From GWE2-40-63 sp050179685 (GTDB lineage: Bacteria > Bacteroidota > Bacteroidia > Bacteroidales > SZUA-534), in contig JBFXEW010000015.1 of the NCBI GenBank assembly GCA_050179685.1, forward strand, positions 1-64,000: a DNA stretch of 64,000 nucleotides, in the 5' to 3' direction. Below are positions 42,502 through 51,870 of this stretch, piece by piece (the stretch's first letter is position 1; every line of letters begins with the position of its first letter). The position numbers were made by a program, and so were the translations under genes. The notes under the pieces were generated by a model. That model saw only the letters and a list, made by a program, of their open reading frames with translations, made no database searches and was not told the origin of the DNA.

Positions 42502-43746
42502 ATGAAAAAACATTATCCGACAAAATATTACATCCGATTTATCACCTATCTTTTTTTTATCGTTTTTTCAAAGTTCTACCGGATAAAAAAAATAATGCCA
42601 GCCGAAGTAAAAAAATTAAAACCGCCCTATTTGGTGTTAAGTAATCATGTGGGTTTTTGGGATCCTTTTGTGGTGGGCAATTTCCTGCCTCATTTTGTTC
42701 ATTTTGTATCTTCCGATGCCGCTTTTCGGAATAAATTACAGCGCTTTTTTCTAACCCGACTAGGAACCATTCCCAAAAAGAAAAACATGCGCGATACAAA
42801 AGTTATCCGCGATATTTTGAATGTAATTGCTCAGGGCGAAAGCGTCGGTATTTTTCCTGAAGCGGTTCGTAATTGGTCCGGCTCATCGTTTCCTATGGAT
42901 CCGTCGATTGCCAAGCTGATAAAACTTTTAAAGGTGCCGGTGGTAGTTCCCATTATGAAAGGAATGAATCTTTTTCATCCGCGATGGTCGGGTAAAATAA
43001 GGCGAACAAAAGTTGAAGTTTCTTATCAATTGCTGTTTACAAAAGCGCAGGTCGATGAATTAACTGAAAAGCAGTTGTTTGCTTTGCTTTCAGCGGCAAT
43101 AAACCACGACGAAGTGGCCTGGCAAAAGCAGGTAATGAACCCCATTCGTTCTAAACATAAAGCCGAATTCATTAATCACGCCCTTTATGTTTGTCCTCAT
43201 TGTCAGGCTATTGATTCTTTTTATGCTGCTGGAAACGAATTTTCCTGCTCCGAATGTAATTACGACTTGCATATAAACGATTATGGTTTTTTTGAACGAA
43301 AAAGCCCGGGTGAATTGTATTTCGATAATTTACGCGATTGGTATAATTATGAAGAACAGTGGTTGTATAATTGGGTGAGCCAAAAACTTAACGGCAATCC
43401 CGACACCTTATTATTCGAAGATAAAGCTTCGTCAGTTTATTACAGTTCAAGTGGTCACGATTTGAAATTCATAGGTAAAGCCGATGTTCGACTCTACACC
43501 AATCGAATTGAATTGGTATTTCTCGATAAATCGAAAATTATTACACTTGATTTCGAGGTTTTACAAACCATTAATCCGCAGGTTAAAGAGATGCTCGAGA
43601 TTTACTATAATGGGGATGCTTATCGTGTGATTGGAAATCGTTCGGGTATTTCGGCGCTTAAATGGGAAGTTGCTGTAAATGCCATCTGGAAAAATATGGG
43701 ACAAAACGTCAAACTGTCGCCGTATATTTTACCAAATTTCAGGTAA
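42502..43746 (+). CDS. PlsC-type acyltransferase with C-terminal zinc-ribbon region
   Basis: 414 residues. Residues 1-200 form a 1-acylglycerol-3-phosphate acyltransferase domain: the HX4D catalytic motif N48-H49-VGFW-D54, FVSSDAAFRNKLQRFFL, the IFPEAVRN substrate motif and VVVPIMKGM. Residues 230-260 hold CPHC...CSEC, a zinc-ribbon-like pair, followed by a domain of unknown type. Plain PlsC proteins are about 240 residues, so the last 170 are an added module. It makes or remodels phospholipids or ornithine-type lipids at the inner membrane; substrate uncertain. Confidence 0.85.
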   Translation: MKKHYPTKYYIRFITYLFFIVFSKFYRIKKIMPAEVKKLKPPYLVLSNHVGFWDPFVVGNFLPHFVHFVSSDAAFRNKLQRFFLTRLGTIPKKKNMRDTKVIRDILNVIAQGESVGIFPEAVRNWSGSSFPMDPSIAKLIKLLKVPVVVPIMKGMNLFHPRWSGKIRRTKVEVSYQLLFTKAQVDELTEKQLFALLSAAINHDEVAWQKQVMNPIRSKHKAEFINHALYVCPHCQAIDSFYAAGNEFSCSECNYDLHINDYGFFERKSPGELYFDNLRDWYNYEEQWLYNWVSQKLNGNPDTLLFEDKASSVYYSSSGHDLKFIGKADVRLYTNRIELVFLDKSKIITLDFEVLQTINPQVKEMLEIYYNGDAYRVIGNRSGISALKWEVAVNAIWKNMGQNVKLSPYILPNFR

Positions 43747-43751
43747 ATTAA

Positions 43752-43787
43752 AAGCAGCGATTACCTGAGTGAGGGCAAACGCTGCTT
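43752..43787. terminator. stem-loop between the acyltransferase and the PKD protein gene
   Basis: AAGCAGCG (43752-43759) pairs with CGCTGCTT (43780-43787) between two convergent genes. The T tract is poor on both strands, so termination strength is doubtful. Confidence 0.45.
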
Positions 43788-43803
43788 AATACAAAATAAT
43801 TAA

Positions 43804-46800
43804 CTATTGAACAATTAGCACTAATTTATTAATGGTGTTGTTTTTATTGTCGCTTATTCTGACTATTACGGCACTGTTTTGCAAATTTAGACTCGTGGTG
43901 TTCAATTGAAACTCTTGGGTATCTCCATCCGGTTTATAGTTACTTAACAAGCGTCCCGACAAATCGTATAAAGCTACTTGCTTTATAGAATTTTGTGTCG
44001 AAATAATAGTTATTGTTCCATGGCTTGGATTTGGGAATATGGAAATACTGCTTTTTAATTCTTCTGAACTAATGGCTGTGTTAATGGCTGATATGGTCAT
44101 TTCAGCGGGCGAACTTTGCGAAATGCCATCGCTTACAATAAGTTCCACCACATAGCTTCCTTCGGCATCAACCCGAAGAATTGAAGTAGGATCAGTTAGC
44201 TGGTAGAAGTTACCTTTGCTTTCTTCAGGGTACGAAACCAGTCTCCAGTTGTAGCTAAGCGGGTCACCATCGGGGTCATAACTTTTTGTACCATCAATAT
44301 AAAAGTATGATGATTCCATACTTATGGTGGTATCGCTGACCAACACAGCAACCGGCTGACTTGAAACGGTTATGGTTATTACATCGGGAACACTGCTTTG
44401 TTCGCCATCGTTAACAATCAGGCTTATTTTATAAATCCCACTTACATCGGGGACAATGGTTAAGGCTTCGTCAGTTGAATTTGAAATTACCAGATTGCTG
44501 TTGTCTGGTTTTTGATCAATTGCCCAGGTATAAACTAGTTCATTTTCTGTTAGGCCAATGCTTTGAGCACCGCTTAACTGAATTGAAGTTCCGGGTGAAA
44601 CGGTAGTATCGTTACCCGCCAGGGCAATGGGTTTGGTGTAGGCCGATGCAAATTTTATTTTGTAAGCCATTCCTTTATTAAAAACAGGTAAGCTTATTTT
44701 ATTCGTCAGTTTTATTAAGGGAATGTTTTCGATGCTTTCTGTTTTTCCTGATTCAGACAGGTAAAAAATAAGGTTGTAATTGGCGAAAGGAATATTTTTC
44801 AGAACCAATTCAGCTTCGCTGATGCTGTTTCCATTATTGGGGTCGAACAGGTAGCCATAAAAGTTTTGTTTTGCCGATAACCCGTAATTTGAAAAAGTTT
44901 TCACCGGATGAGAAACTGAGAAGTTGAAATCTGTCAGATCCTCATAGCTGGCAAAATCTTCGTCTTGCAGGTATTGGGCCGGCATAGTAAATAAGGCTGC
45001 CCACGAAAGGTCGAGATAATGTTCCCAAATCCACATGTAGCGGGGGACCTGTGTCATTATTCCATTCCAAATTGCATGGCGTTGCATGTCGATGGGAACA
45101 TCGGCTGCCTGATTTGTTCCGTATTCTCCGTTAATTATTGATTTGTTTTCCAGGTTATTTCTAAATGAAAAATCGAGTTCTGCCTGTTGGTTTAATAAAT
45201 TGCCTGAGTATAAGTGGTATTGCAAAACATCGAGTTCGGGAATGGTGTCTAAATCGAACAATTGTGAGTTCTCAGCGCTGGTGGTTTGTATATGATTAAA
45301 GGGATCGATTTCAGCAATATAATTGCTCATTTCGCTGTGCCAGCTAAGCACACCTGGATACCAGGCTGCTGTTTGACTGTTGTGGATACCGGTAAACTGT
45401 ACTTCGTTAAAAAATTCCCAGGCGAAAAGATTCTTTGAATATCCCCAGCGAGCCACAATATACCGTAACAGTTTTTTAGTTTGTTTTTTACAGTCTTCAT
45501 TGTAAAAATATTCTTCGGCCCGGTCAATATAGCCACCATTTATTTTATTGTATGGATTATTGGCCCACATTTCGTCTACATTTTCCGAAAACATACCGTG
45601 CTGAAAAATGGCCAGTTGCATATAAAAATCGTTGGCCTCACATAAATTCAATAAGGAATCGCTCATGGCTGAAGCCTGCTGACTATAAAACCCTAAGCCA
45701 TCGTAAAAAGCTGTTTCTTTCCATTCGAGCGCCTGATTGGCAAAAGGTGTATGCCAATAACGGAATATATTGGCTTTTCCCTGTGTCAGGTTATTAATTG
45801 TAGTAGTGTAGTTTTCAATGTTGTTCCAGCCAATGTTTATTCCCAACGGATAAAAGGGTTCTCCGGTACTGTGTCGGTAATATTGATTATTTGCCGCATC
45901 GTTCCGGATAATTCCTTTGGTATCGCCAGCTGCAATAGTAATTTCAAAGTCGTTTGTGGTTTGTATTCCTTCGGCATCGGTAAGTATAAGTTTTACCTTA
46001 TGCAGGCCCGATTGATCGCTTATAAAACGTACCATCCATGCTTTGTAGCTTTCGTTGCTTACCCATGTGGTGTTTTCAAATTTTTGATTAACATAATAAA
46101 ATGTCGGAATCGTAAATAGTTCTCCATCGGGTTTTGTTATTTCGGCGTCGACAGCAACTTCGTCGGGATCGTAAACATTTGTATAACTTTTATTGATTTG
46201 AAAAATAGCTTCAACCTTTTTATGGGTTGCTGCATTTTTTGTTACAAAGGTTAAACGGCTTATTTTTTCAGTTTCGGAGAATACAAAAATGTAAGTGCTG
46301 GCCGATGCTTTTTTTTCCTCATTATCGGTAAGTGTTAGTTTTACCTCAAAAACACTGTCAGTAGCATAGGCATAGCCAACTTTGGTTCCTGTGCGGGTTG
46401 AACCATCTCCAAAATCCCATAAATATTCGCTTATCTCTCCATCGTAATCAAACGATTCTGATGCATCAAAAAAAATGGAATCGCCAATTAATGAGGTATT
46501 GTCAGAAACAGTAAACAAGGCTTTAGGTTCTCCCGAACCGACATCGGGGTTCGATAATTTCACATCGTCAAAATATACCTGTGCAATTTCTTCATTATCT
46601 ACTGCTGCAGCCAACTCCAACTTGGTGAAATTTTTTCCCATGGCCGGAGTTAAGTCCATCTTACATTCAGTCCATGTGTTGGGCAAGGGTTTGAATTCGT
46701 AAGTGGGTGCCCATTCTTCAATAAGAATTTGATCGTTGATCCAGAATTTGGCAAAGATGCGCCCTTGCGTGCTGCATCGTAACTTAAAAGTAAGTGTATT

Positions 46801-47052
46801 GTTGTAGCCAATATTAACTGAATCGGGGAAATGCATGGTAACATAATGCCAGTTTCCTGCAATTTTTTCATAATAGCCAACTTTCTCGCTGGGATTTATA
46901 CCACTTTTATCCGGGTTGTCGACCACAGCGGTTGTTCCTTCGGCTGTAAAAACAGGGGTGGTTTCTGCAGTTTCAAAATTGGCCAGCATTTGCGCTGTTA
47001 GGGTTGTGTTTAAATAGAGAAGACTGAATAAGAGGTAGAATAGTTTTTTCAT
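43804..47052 (-). CDS. T9SS-exported PKD/DUF5060/glycoside-hydrolase-like surface protein
   Basis: 1082 residues. Signal peptide ending LNTTLTAQ. A carbohydrate-binding-like jelly roll spans about 20-170, a PKD domain about 180-265 (SIFFDASESFDYDGEISEYL; WDFGDGS), a DUF5060-like domain about 270-385, then a TIM-barrel-like catalytic region about 390-720 with an N-E pair (WEFFNEV, Glu550) as in clan A glycosidases. Two further PKD-like repeats follow (820-1000) and a type A T9SS sorting domain (SIFPNPSHGTITI to the end). It probably attacks a polysaccharide outside the cell. No SusC/SusD pair is adjacent. Confidence 0.85.
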   Translation of the reverse strand: MKKLFYLLFSLLYLNTTLTAQMLANFETAETTPVFTAEGTTAVVDNPDKSGINPSEKVGYYEKIAGNWHYVTMHFPDSVNIGYNNTLTFKLRCSTQGRIFAKFWINDQILIEEWAPTYEFKPLPNTWTECKMDLTPAMGKNFTKLELAAAVDNEEIAQVYFDDVKLSNPDVGSGEPKALFTVSDNTSLIGDSIFFDASESFDYDGEISEYLWDFGDGSTRTGTKVGYAYATDSVFEVKLTLTDNEEKKASASTYIFVFSETEKISRLTFVTKNAATHKKVEAIFQINKSYTNVYDPDEVAVDAEITKPDGELFTIPTFYYVNQKFENTTWVSNESYKAWMVRFISDQSGLHKVKLILTDAEGIQTTNDFEITIAAGDTKGIIRNDAANNQYYRHSTGEPFYPLGINIGWNNIENYTTTINNLTQGKANIFRYWHTPFANQALEWKETAFYDGLGFYSQQASAMSDSLLNLCEANDFYMQLAIFQHGMFSENVDEMWANNPYNKINGGYIDRAEEYFYNEDCKKQTKKLLRYIVARWGYSKNLFAWEFFNEVQFTGIHNSQTAAWYPGVLSWHSEMSNYIAEIDPFNHIQTTSAENSQLFDLDTIPELDVLQYHLYSGNLLNQQAELDFSFRNNLENKSIINGEYGTNQAADVPIDMQRHAIWNGIMTQVPRYMWIWEHYLDLSWAALFTMPAQYLQDEDFASYEDLTDFNFSVSHPVKTFSNYGLSAKQNFYGYLFDPNNGNSISEAELVLKNIPFANYNLIFYLSESGKTESIENIPLIKLTNKISLPVFNKGMAYKIKFASAYTKPIALAGNDTTVSPGTSIQLSGAQSIGLTENELVYTWAIDQKPDNSNLVISNSTDEALTIVPDVSGIYKISLIVNDGEQSSVPDVITITVSSQPVAVLVSDTTISMESSYFYIDGTKSYDPDGDPLSYNWRLVSYPEESKGNFYQLTDPTSILRVDAEGSYVVELIVSDGISQSSPAEMTISAINTAISSEELKSSISIFPNPSHGTITIISTQNSIKQVALYDLSGRLLSNYKPDGDTQEFQLNTTSLNLQNSAVIVRISDNKNNTINKLVLIVQ

Positions 47053-47614
47053 AGTTGTAAAATAGTTCGGATTGATTGTCTCAAAGTTAATTTAAGAAAG
47101 CGGTGCGGTGTTTATGATATGTATCCTACAATTTAAACTATGTACTATTATTTGACAGGTTTGTTAAAAGCCGAATGCTTAAGATTCAGTTTATCAGCAT
47201 TTTGATTTTTTGATGTTGTAAAATACCTGATTGGGCTCTAATTTTTTATTTTCCTGATCGCCAAAAGTATATTGTAGAGCATGTAAATTCCATTCACCCG
47301 AAGCAGATGCGCAGGATTCTTGTTTAATAGACAAAGTTGAATTGTAGATTAAAATATTGCTCAGATTAAAACATGACAAATGTCATCTATTTGCTAATTA
47401 ACAGTAGTACAGCCAATTGAAAAATTTTGATTTTGAATATTTTGCTTGAAAAAGGGGGGTTTCGGGTAGTTTGGGACCAACTTTGAAAAATACTCCCCCA
47501 ATACAAATATAAATTTATGTAGCATAAAAACAAGTTAATGTTACGCAGTATTTTTTTTGTTACTCGCTCAAGGCATATTTTTGCTTTAACACTAAACCTA
47601 AATTCAAACATTTT
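47053..47614. other. 562-bp intergenic region between divergent genes
   Basis: Contains the palindrome ATGACA-AA-TGTCAT at 47373-47386, a possible operator, and the hppA promoter element near 47576. A 61-codon minus-strand frame at 47194-47379 (ending FYNIKKSKC) has no recognisable domain and may be a remnant or chance. Nothing else is evident. Confidence 0.4.
47576..47583 (+). promoter_or_regulatory. -7 promoter element of hppA
   Basis: TATTTTTG matches TAnnTTTG, 31 bp before ATG 47615. A TTTG at 47556-47559 could be the -33 box, though the spacing is slightly short. Confidence 0.5.
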
Positions 47615-49963
47615 ATGAAAAAGAAAACTTTACTACTTGGGCTGATGGCTCTACTACCTTTCCTGACTAAAGCCAGTGAGGCCGATTTGGTAATTCCGGA
47701 CCTGAGCGAGGGACGGTCATTATTACTCTGGGGCTTGATTGTAATTTTATTTGGTGTCTTTTTTGGTATCTGGCAATTTTTGCGTATCAAAAAACTTCCA
47801 GCTCACCAATCGATGCTGGATGTGGCTCAAATTATTTATGAAACCTGTAAAACCTACCTGTTTCAACAAGGGCGTTTTATTACCGTTTTGTTTCTGATTA
47901 TTGGTTCGGCTATTGTTTATTACTTTTTAGGTTTAGCCGATATGGGGTTCAGTAAGGTGCTGTTGATTTTGTTATGGACTGTGTTGGGAATTGCAGGATC
48001 CTATGGGGTTGCCTGGTTTGGTATTCGTATCAATACGCTGGCAAATGCCCGAACATCGTTTGCTTCGCTTCGTGGAAAACCGTGGGAAGTGGTAAATATT
48101 CCCTTGCAGGCGGGAATGAGTGTTGGCGTTTTACTCATTACGGTTGAGCTACTGATGATGCTTATCATCTTGCTTTTTGTGCCGGGTGAGTATGCCGGAG
48201 CAAGTTTTGTAGGATTTGCCATTGGTGAATCACTGGGTGCTTCAGCCTTAAGGATTGCTGGTGGTATTTTTACCAAGATAGCCGATATTGGTGCCGATTT
48301 AATGAAAATTGTCTTTAATATTGGTGAAGACGATCCGCGTAACCCGGGAGTTATTGCCGATTGTACCGGTGATAATGCAGGCGATTCCGTTGGGCCAACA
48401 GCCGATGGTTTCGAAACTTATGGTGTTACCGGTGTAGCGCTTATTTCGTTTATTGTTTTGGCTGTTACCGGTGTTGAATTTCAGGCGTCGTTTATTGTTT
48501 GGATTTTTGTAATGCGCCTGTTGATGGTAATTACTTCCATTCTGTCGTATGTTATCAATAATCAGATTTCAATTGCGAAATATAAGAATGCTGAAAAATT
48601 TAATTTTGAAAATCCGCTCACTTCATTGGTTTGGATTACCAGTATTGTTTCAATAATTGCCACCTTTTTAGCCAGTTATTTTCTTTTGCCTGAACTGGGC
48701 GGAGGTTTATGGTGGAAACTGGCAACCATTATTAGTTGTGGTACTTTAGCTGCTGCCATTATTCCTGAGTTTACCAAAGCTTTCACCAGTTCAAAATCGC
48801 GGCATGTGCAGGAGATTGTAATTGCATCGCGCGAAGGGGGAGCTTCGTTAAATATCTTATCGGGAATAGTAGCCGGAAATTTTAGCGCTTTCTGGAAAGG
48901 ATTTATAATAGTGGTACTTATGTTTATCTCCTATCTGGTAAGTGGATACGGATTGGATGGCTATATGATTTATCCCTCAATTTTTGCTTTTGGTTTGGTA
49001 GCCTTCGGCTTTTTAGGAATGGGGCCGGTTACCATTGCTGTTGACAGTTACGGACCGGTAACTGATAATGCCCAATCGGTTTTTGAATTGAGTAGAATTG
49101 AGAAAATTGAAGGAATTAGTCAGGAAATTGAACGCGATTTTGGTTTTACCCCCGATTTTGCCCGTGGAAAAGAAAACCTGGAAGCAAACGATTCTGCCGG
49201 AAACACCTTTAAAGCAACGGCCAAACCCGTATTGATTGGAACGGCAGTTATTGGTGCAACTACAATGATTTTCTCCATAATCCTAATCCTGAAAAAAGCA
49301 GGAATGTTGAGTATTGAATTAACTGATGCTCCGGTTCTCTTAGGGTTTATTACCGGAGGGGCTGTCATTTACTGGTTTTCGGGAGCTTCAATTCAGGCAG
49401 TTACCACCGGAGCTTATCGTGCGGTAGAATTCATTAAAAAAAATATCAATCTTGATAAAGAAACTGCCGATATTAATGATTCAAAGAGTGTGGTACGCAT
49501 CTGTACGCAGTACGCGCAGCAGGGAATGTGGAATATTTTCTTTGTATTGTTGGCGCTTACTTTAGCTTTTGCTTTTATCGATCCCAACTTTTTTGTTGCC
49601 TACCTGATTAGTATCGCCGTGTTTGGTTTGTTCCAGGCTATGTATATGGCAAATGCCGGTGGAGCCTGGGATAATGCCAAAAAAGTGGTTGAGGTTGATT
49701 TAAAAGAACGCAATACGCCATTACACGAAGCCGCTGTGGTTGGTGATACCGTTGGCGATCCGTATAAAGATACGGCATCGGTTGCTTTGAATCCAATTAT
49801 TAAATTCTCGACCTTGTTTGGCTTATTGGCTGCTGAAATTTCCATTGAATTAATTGCACACGGAAATGCCATGCTGGCCCGGTACATAGGTTTTGCTTTT
49901 CTGGCCGTTGGACTTTACTTTGTTTACCGTTCGTTCTATGGCATGCGAATACCCGTAAAATAA
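47615..49963 (+). CDS. hppA: membrane-bound ion-translocating pyrophosphatase
   Basis: 782 residues with about sixteen membrane helices. Couples PPi hydrolysis to H+ or Na+ pumping. The PPi site is visible as DDPRNPGVIADCTGDNAGD and ADGFETYGVTG, and in the C-terminal half GDTVGDPYKDTASVALNP. At the K+-dependence position (motif GNTTA in K+-dependent enzymes) it has GNTFKATAK with Lys533, which predicts a K+-independent enzyme. The divergent CTGDNAGDSVGPTADG segment suggests one of the minor subfamilies; ion specificity cannot be settled from sequence alone. Single gene with its own terminator. Confidence 0.95.
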   Translation: MKKKTLLLGLMALLPFLTKASEADLVIPDLSEGRSLLLWGLIVILFGVFFGIWQFLRIKKLPAHQSMLDVAQIIYETCKTYLFQQGRFITVLFLIIGSAIVYYFLGLADMGFSKVLLILLWTVLGIAGSYGVAWFGIRINTLANARTSFASLRGKPWEVVNIPLQAGMSVGVLLITVELLMMLIILLFVPGEYAGASFVGFAIGESLGASALRIAGGIFTKIADIGADLMKIVFNIGEDDPRNPGVIADCTGDNAGDSVGPTADGFETYGVTGVALISFIVLAVTGVEFQASFIVWIFVMRLLMVITSILSYVINNQISIAKYKNAEKFNFENPLTSLVWITSIVSIIATFLASYFLLPELGGGLWWKLATIISCGTLAAAIIPEFTKAFTSSKSRHVQEIVIASREGGASLNILSGIVAGNFSAFWKGFIIVVLMFISYLVSGYGLDGYMIYPSIFAFGLVAFGFLGMGPVTIAVDSYGPVTDNAQSVFELSRIEKIEGISQEIERDFGFTPDFARGKENLEANDSAGNTFKATAKPVLIGTAVIGATTMIFSIILILKKAGMLSIELTDAPVLLGFITGGAVIYWFSGASIQAVTTGAYRAVEFIKKNINLDKETADINDSKSVVRICTQYAQQGMWNIFFVLLALTLAFAFIDPNFFVAYLISIAVFGLFQAMYMANAGGAWDNAKKVVEVDLKERNTPLHEAAVVGDTVGDPYKDTASVALNPIIKFSTLFGLLAAEISIELIAHGNAMLARYIGFAFLAVGLYFVYRSFYGMRIPVK

Positions 49964-49985
49964 ATTCATATCAACACAAACAAAC

Positions 49986-50020
49986 GAAGGGCGTCCGAAT
50001 TTTTGGGCGCTCTTTTTTTT
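49986..50020 (+). terminator. terminator of hppA
   Basis: AAGGGCGTCC pairs, with two G-U pairs, with GGGCGCTCTT across an 8-nt loop and is followed by eight T. Confidence 0.75.
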
Positions 50021-50095
50021 GTGCAACGATATTGTATTGATTAAATGGCAATTTTAGTTTAAATTCGTTGATCAATAAATTTAATTGTTCCGAAA

Positions 50096-51319
50096 ATGAT
50101 GGGTAATACAGAGGGTTCGGGTTTTCCCCTGCGTAACCAGCAGTTGATGCCTCAGGAAGAAATGCTGGAAATAGGGAAAAAGAAAAAAAATCTAAGAATT
50201 GCTGTGGCCAAAGAATCGGCAGCCGACGAAAACAGGGTTGCCCTTGCTCCCCATGCGGTTGAGCTTTTGGTAAATCACGGGCACGATGTAATTGTGGAAA
50301 AAGGAGCCGGAAGGCAGGCAAACTTCGACGATTTAATGTACAGCGAAGTAGGTGGGAGAATTGTCAGCAGCAAAAAGGAAATTTATGCTTCGGATGTAAT
50401 TTTAAAAGTTGCCGCCTTAAGTAACGAAGAGATTGACCTGTTGAAAGGTAATCAGGTAATTATTTCAACTTTTCAAATAGGTACACAAACCAGGGAAATG
50501 GTACAAAAGCTCCAGGAGAAAAAAGTTACCGCTTTGGGTTATGAATTTCTGATGGATCAACACGACAGCGTGTATCCGGTTGTGCAAAGCATGATGGAAA
50601 TATCGGGAACCACTTCGGTGTTGATTGCTGCTGAATACCTGAGTAACGTGAATAATGGTAAAGGCGAAATGTTAGGCGGAATCAGTGGAATTAGTCCTAC
50701 CGATGTGGTTATTCTGGGCGCCGGAACTGCGGGCGAATTTGCTGCCCGGACAGCATTGGGTCTGGGTGCATTTGTCAAAGTTTTCGATTTATCGATGAAT
50801 CGCTTACGCGATGTGCAGCAGCGCCTGGGAACACGCATATTTACTTCGGTAATGCAACCCAGGGTGGTGGCTAAAGCTTTGCGAACGGCCGATGTGGTAA
50901 TCGGAGCTATTCCGTTGGAGCATGGCGAGCATCCATTTATTGTAAGCGAAGACACCGTAAAGCAAATGAAACCCTATTCGGTAATTATCGATTTGCGGAT
51001 TGACCAGGGAGGCTGTTTTGAAACTTCTGAAATGACCAGTTTTAAGAATCCGGTTTACCGCAAACACGGAGTGGTGCATTATTGTGTGCCCAATATTCCA
51101 TCGCGGGTGGCACGAACCGCCAGTTATGCGCTGAGCAATATATTGGGCCAAATTCTTATTGAACTGGGCGATGCGGGTGGAATAAATCAGATTATTAAAG
51201 AAAATTTCGGCGTGCGTACAGGCATATATGTGTACAATGGCGTATTGACAAAAGAAAGTATTGGTCGTAAATTCGGTTTGCCGTTTCAGGATATTAATTT
51301 ATTAACCATTGCCTTTTAA
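50096..51319 (+). CDS. ald: alanine dehydrogenase
   Basis: 407 residues. Oxidises L-alanine to pyruvate and ammonia with NAD+. N-terminal domain with RIAVAKESAADENRVALAP and VIVEKGAGRQANF; LDEVxMEI-like segment SMMEISGTTSVLIAAEYLS; NAD-binding Rossmann loop VVILGAGTAGEFAARTALGLGA (split over 702-ish nt from the start); C-terminal VPNIPSRVARTASYALSNI. It carries a 34-residue N-terminal extension compared with the classical 371-residue enzyme. Pyridine nucleotide transhydrogenase alpha is related, but the single chain and this C-terminus favour alanine dehydrogenase. Confidence 0.88.
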   Translation: MMGNTEGSGFPLRNQQLMPQEEMLEIGKKKKNLRIAVAKESAADENRVALAPHAVELLVNHGHDVIVEKGAGRQANFDDLMYSEVGGRIVSSKKEIYASDVILKVAALSNEEIDLLKGNQVIISTFQIGTQTREMVQKLQEKKVTALGYEFLMDQHDSVYPVVQSMMEISGTTSVLIAAEYLSNVNNGKGEMLGGISGISPTDVVILGAGTAGEFAARTALGLGAFVKVFDLSMNRLRDVQQRLGTRIFTSVMQPRVVAKALRTADVVIGAIPLEHGEHPFIVSEDTVKQMKPYSVIIDLRIDQGGCFETSEMTSFKNPVYRKHGVVHYCVPNIPSRVARTASYALSNILGQILIELGDAGGINQIIKENFGVRTGIYVYNGVLTKESIGRKFGLPFQDINLLTIAF

Positions 51320-51351
51320 ACCATTTGGGTTTATGGTTGTTCATACCACAG

Positions 51352-51382
51352 GAGGGGAGACAAACGCTGTCTCCTCTTTTTT
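51352..51382 (+). terminator. terminator of ald
   Basis: GGAGAC (51356-51361) pairs with GTCTCC (51369-51374), extended by flanking pairs, and is followed by a long T run. Confidence 0.8.
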
Positions 51383-51403
51383 TAAGATTCAAATACAATA
51401 ACC

Positions 51404-51856
51404 ATGGATAAAAACGAAAGAAGTTATACAAACGGTGAAATTACCGTTCATTGGAAGCCTCGCGAATGTGTGCATGCCGGAACTTGTTTCAGGGAGTTGC
51501 GCAGTGTTTTTGATCCCTCGCGAAGACCCTGGATTGACATGAGTCAGGCATCGACCGATGCAATAATTGATATTGTTGAACGCTGCCCAACCGATGCACT
51601 TACTTACGAAAGAAACACTTCAGGTAGCGCAATTGAAGGCCAGACATCGACCAAACCACCACAGGCCGAAAAAGTGAGTTTTAATATTATGCGCAATGGC
51701 CCTATTTTGGCCGAAGGAAGCTTAACCGTGGTGAAACCCGATGGTACAACTCAGGAAATTAAGAGTATTACCTCGTTTTGCCGCTGTGGGCTAAGTAAAA
51801 AACAACCCTTTTGCGATGGAACCCACAACAAGGCGGGTTTTGCTCCCGATAATTAA
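51404..51856 (+). CDS. Fer4_19 plus CDGSH iron-sulfur protein
   Basis: 150 residues in two modules. Residues 12-70 are a divergent mono-cluster domain (ITVHWKPRECVHAGTCFREL, C22, C28, and RCPTDAL, C61). Residues 95-150 are a CDGSH domain with the C-x-C-x8-C-x3-H cluster ligands C126, C128, C137 and H141 (CRCGLSKKQPFCDGTH), which bind a labile 2Fe-2S cluster. Probably cytosolic electron transfer or cluster handling. Followed 14 bp later by a second CDGSH gene. Confidence 0.92.
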   Translation: MDKNERSYTNGEITVHWKPRECVHAGTCFRELRSVFDPSRRPWIDMSQASTDAIIDIVERCPTDALTYERNTSGSAIEGQTSTKPPQAEKVSFNIMRNGPILAEGSLTVVKPDGTTQEIKSITSFCRCGLSKKQPFCDGTHNKAGFAPDN

Positions 51857-51870
51857 TAAAATTTAACTTT

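Noticed and set aside
47194..47379. 61-codon minus-strand open frame in the hppA upstream gap
   Set aside because: No recognisable family, no ribosome-binding site or promoter; kept only as a possible remnant.
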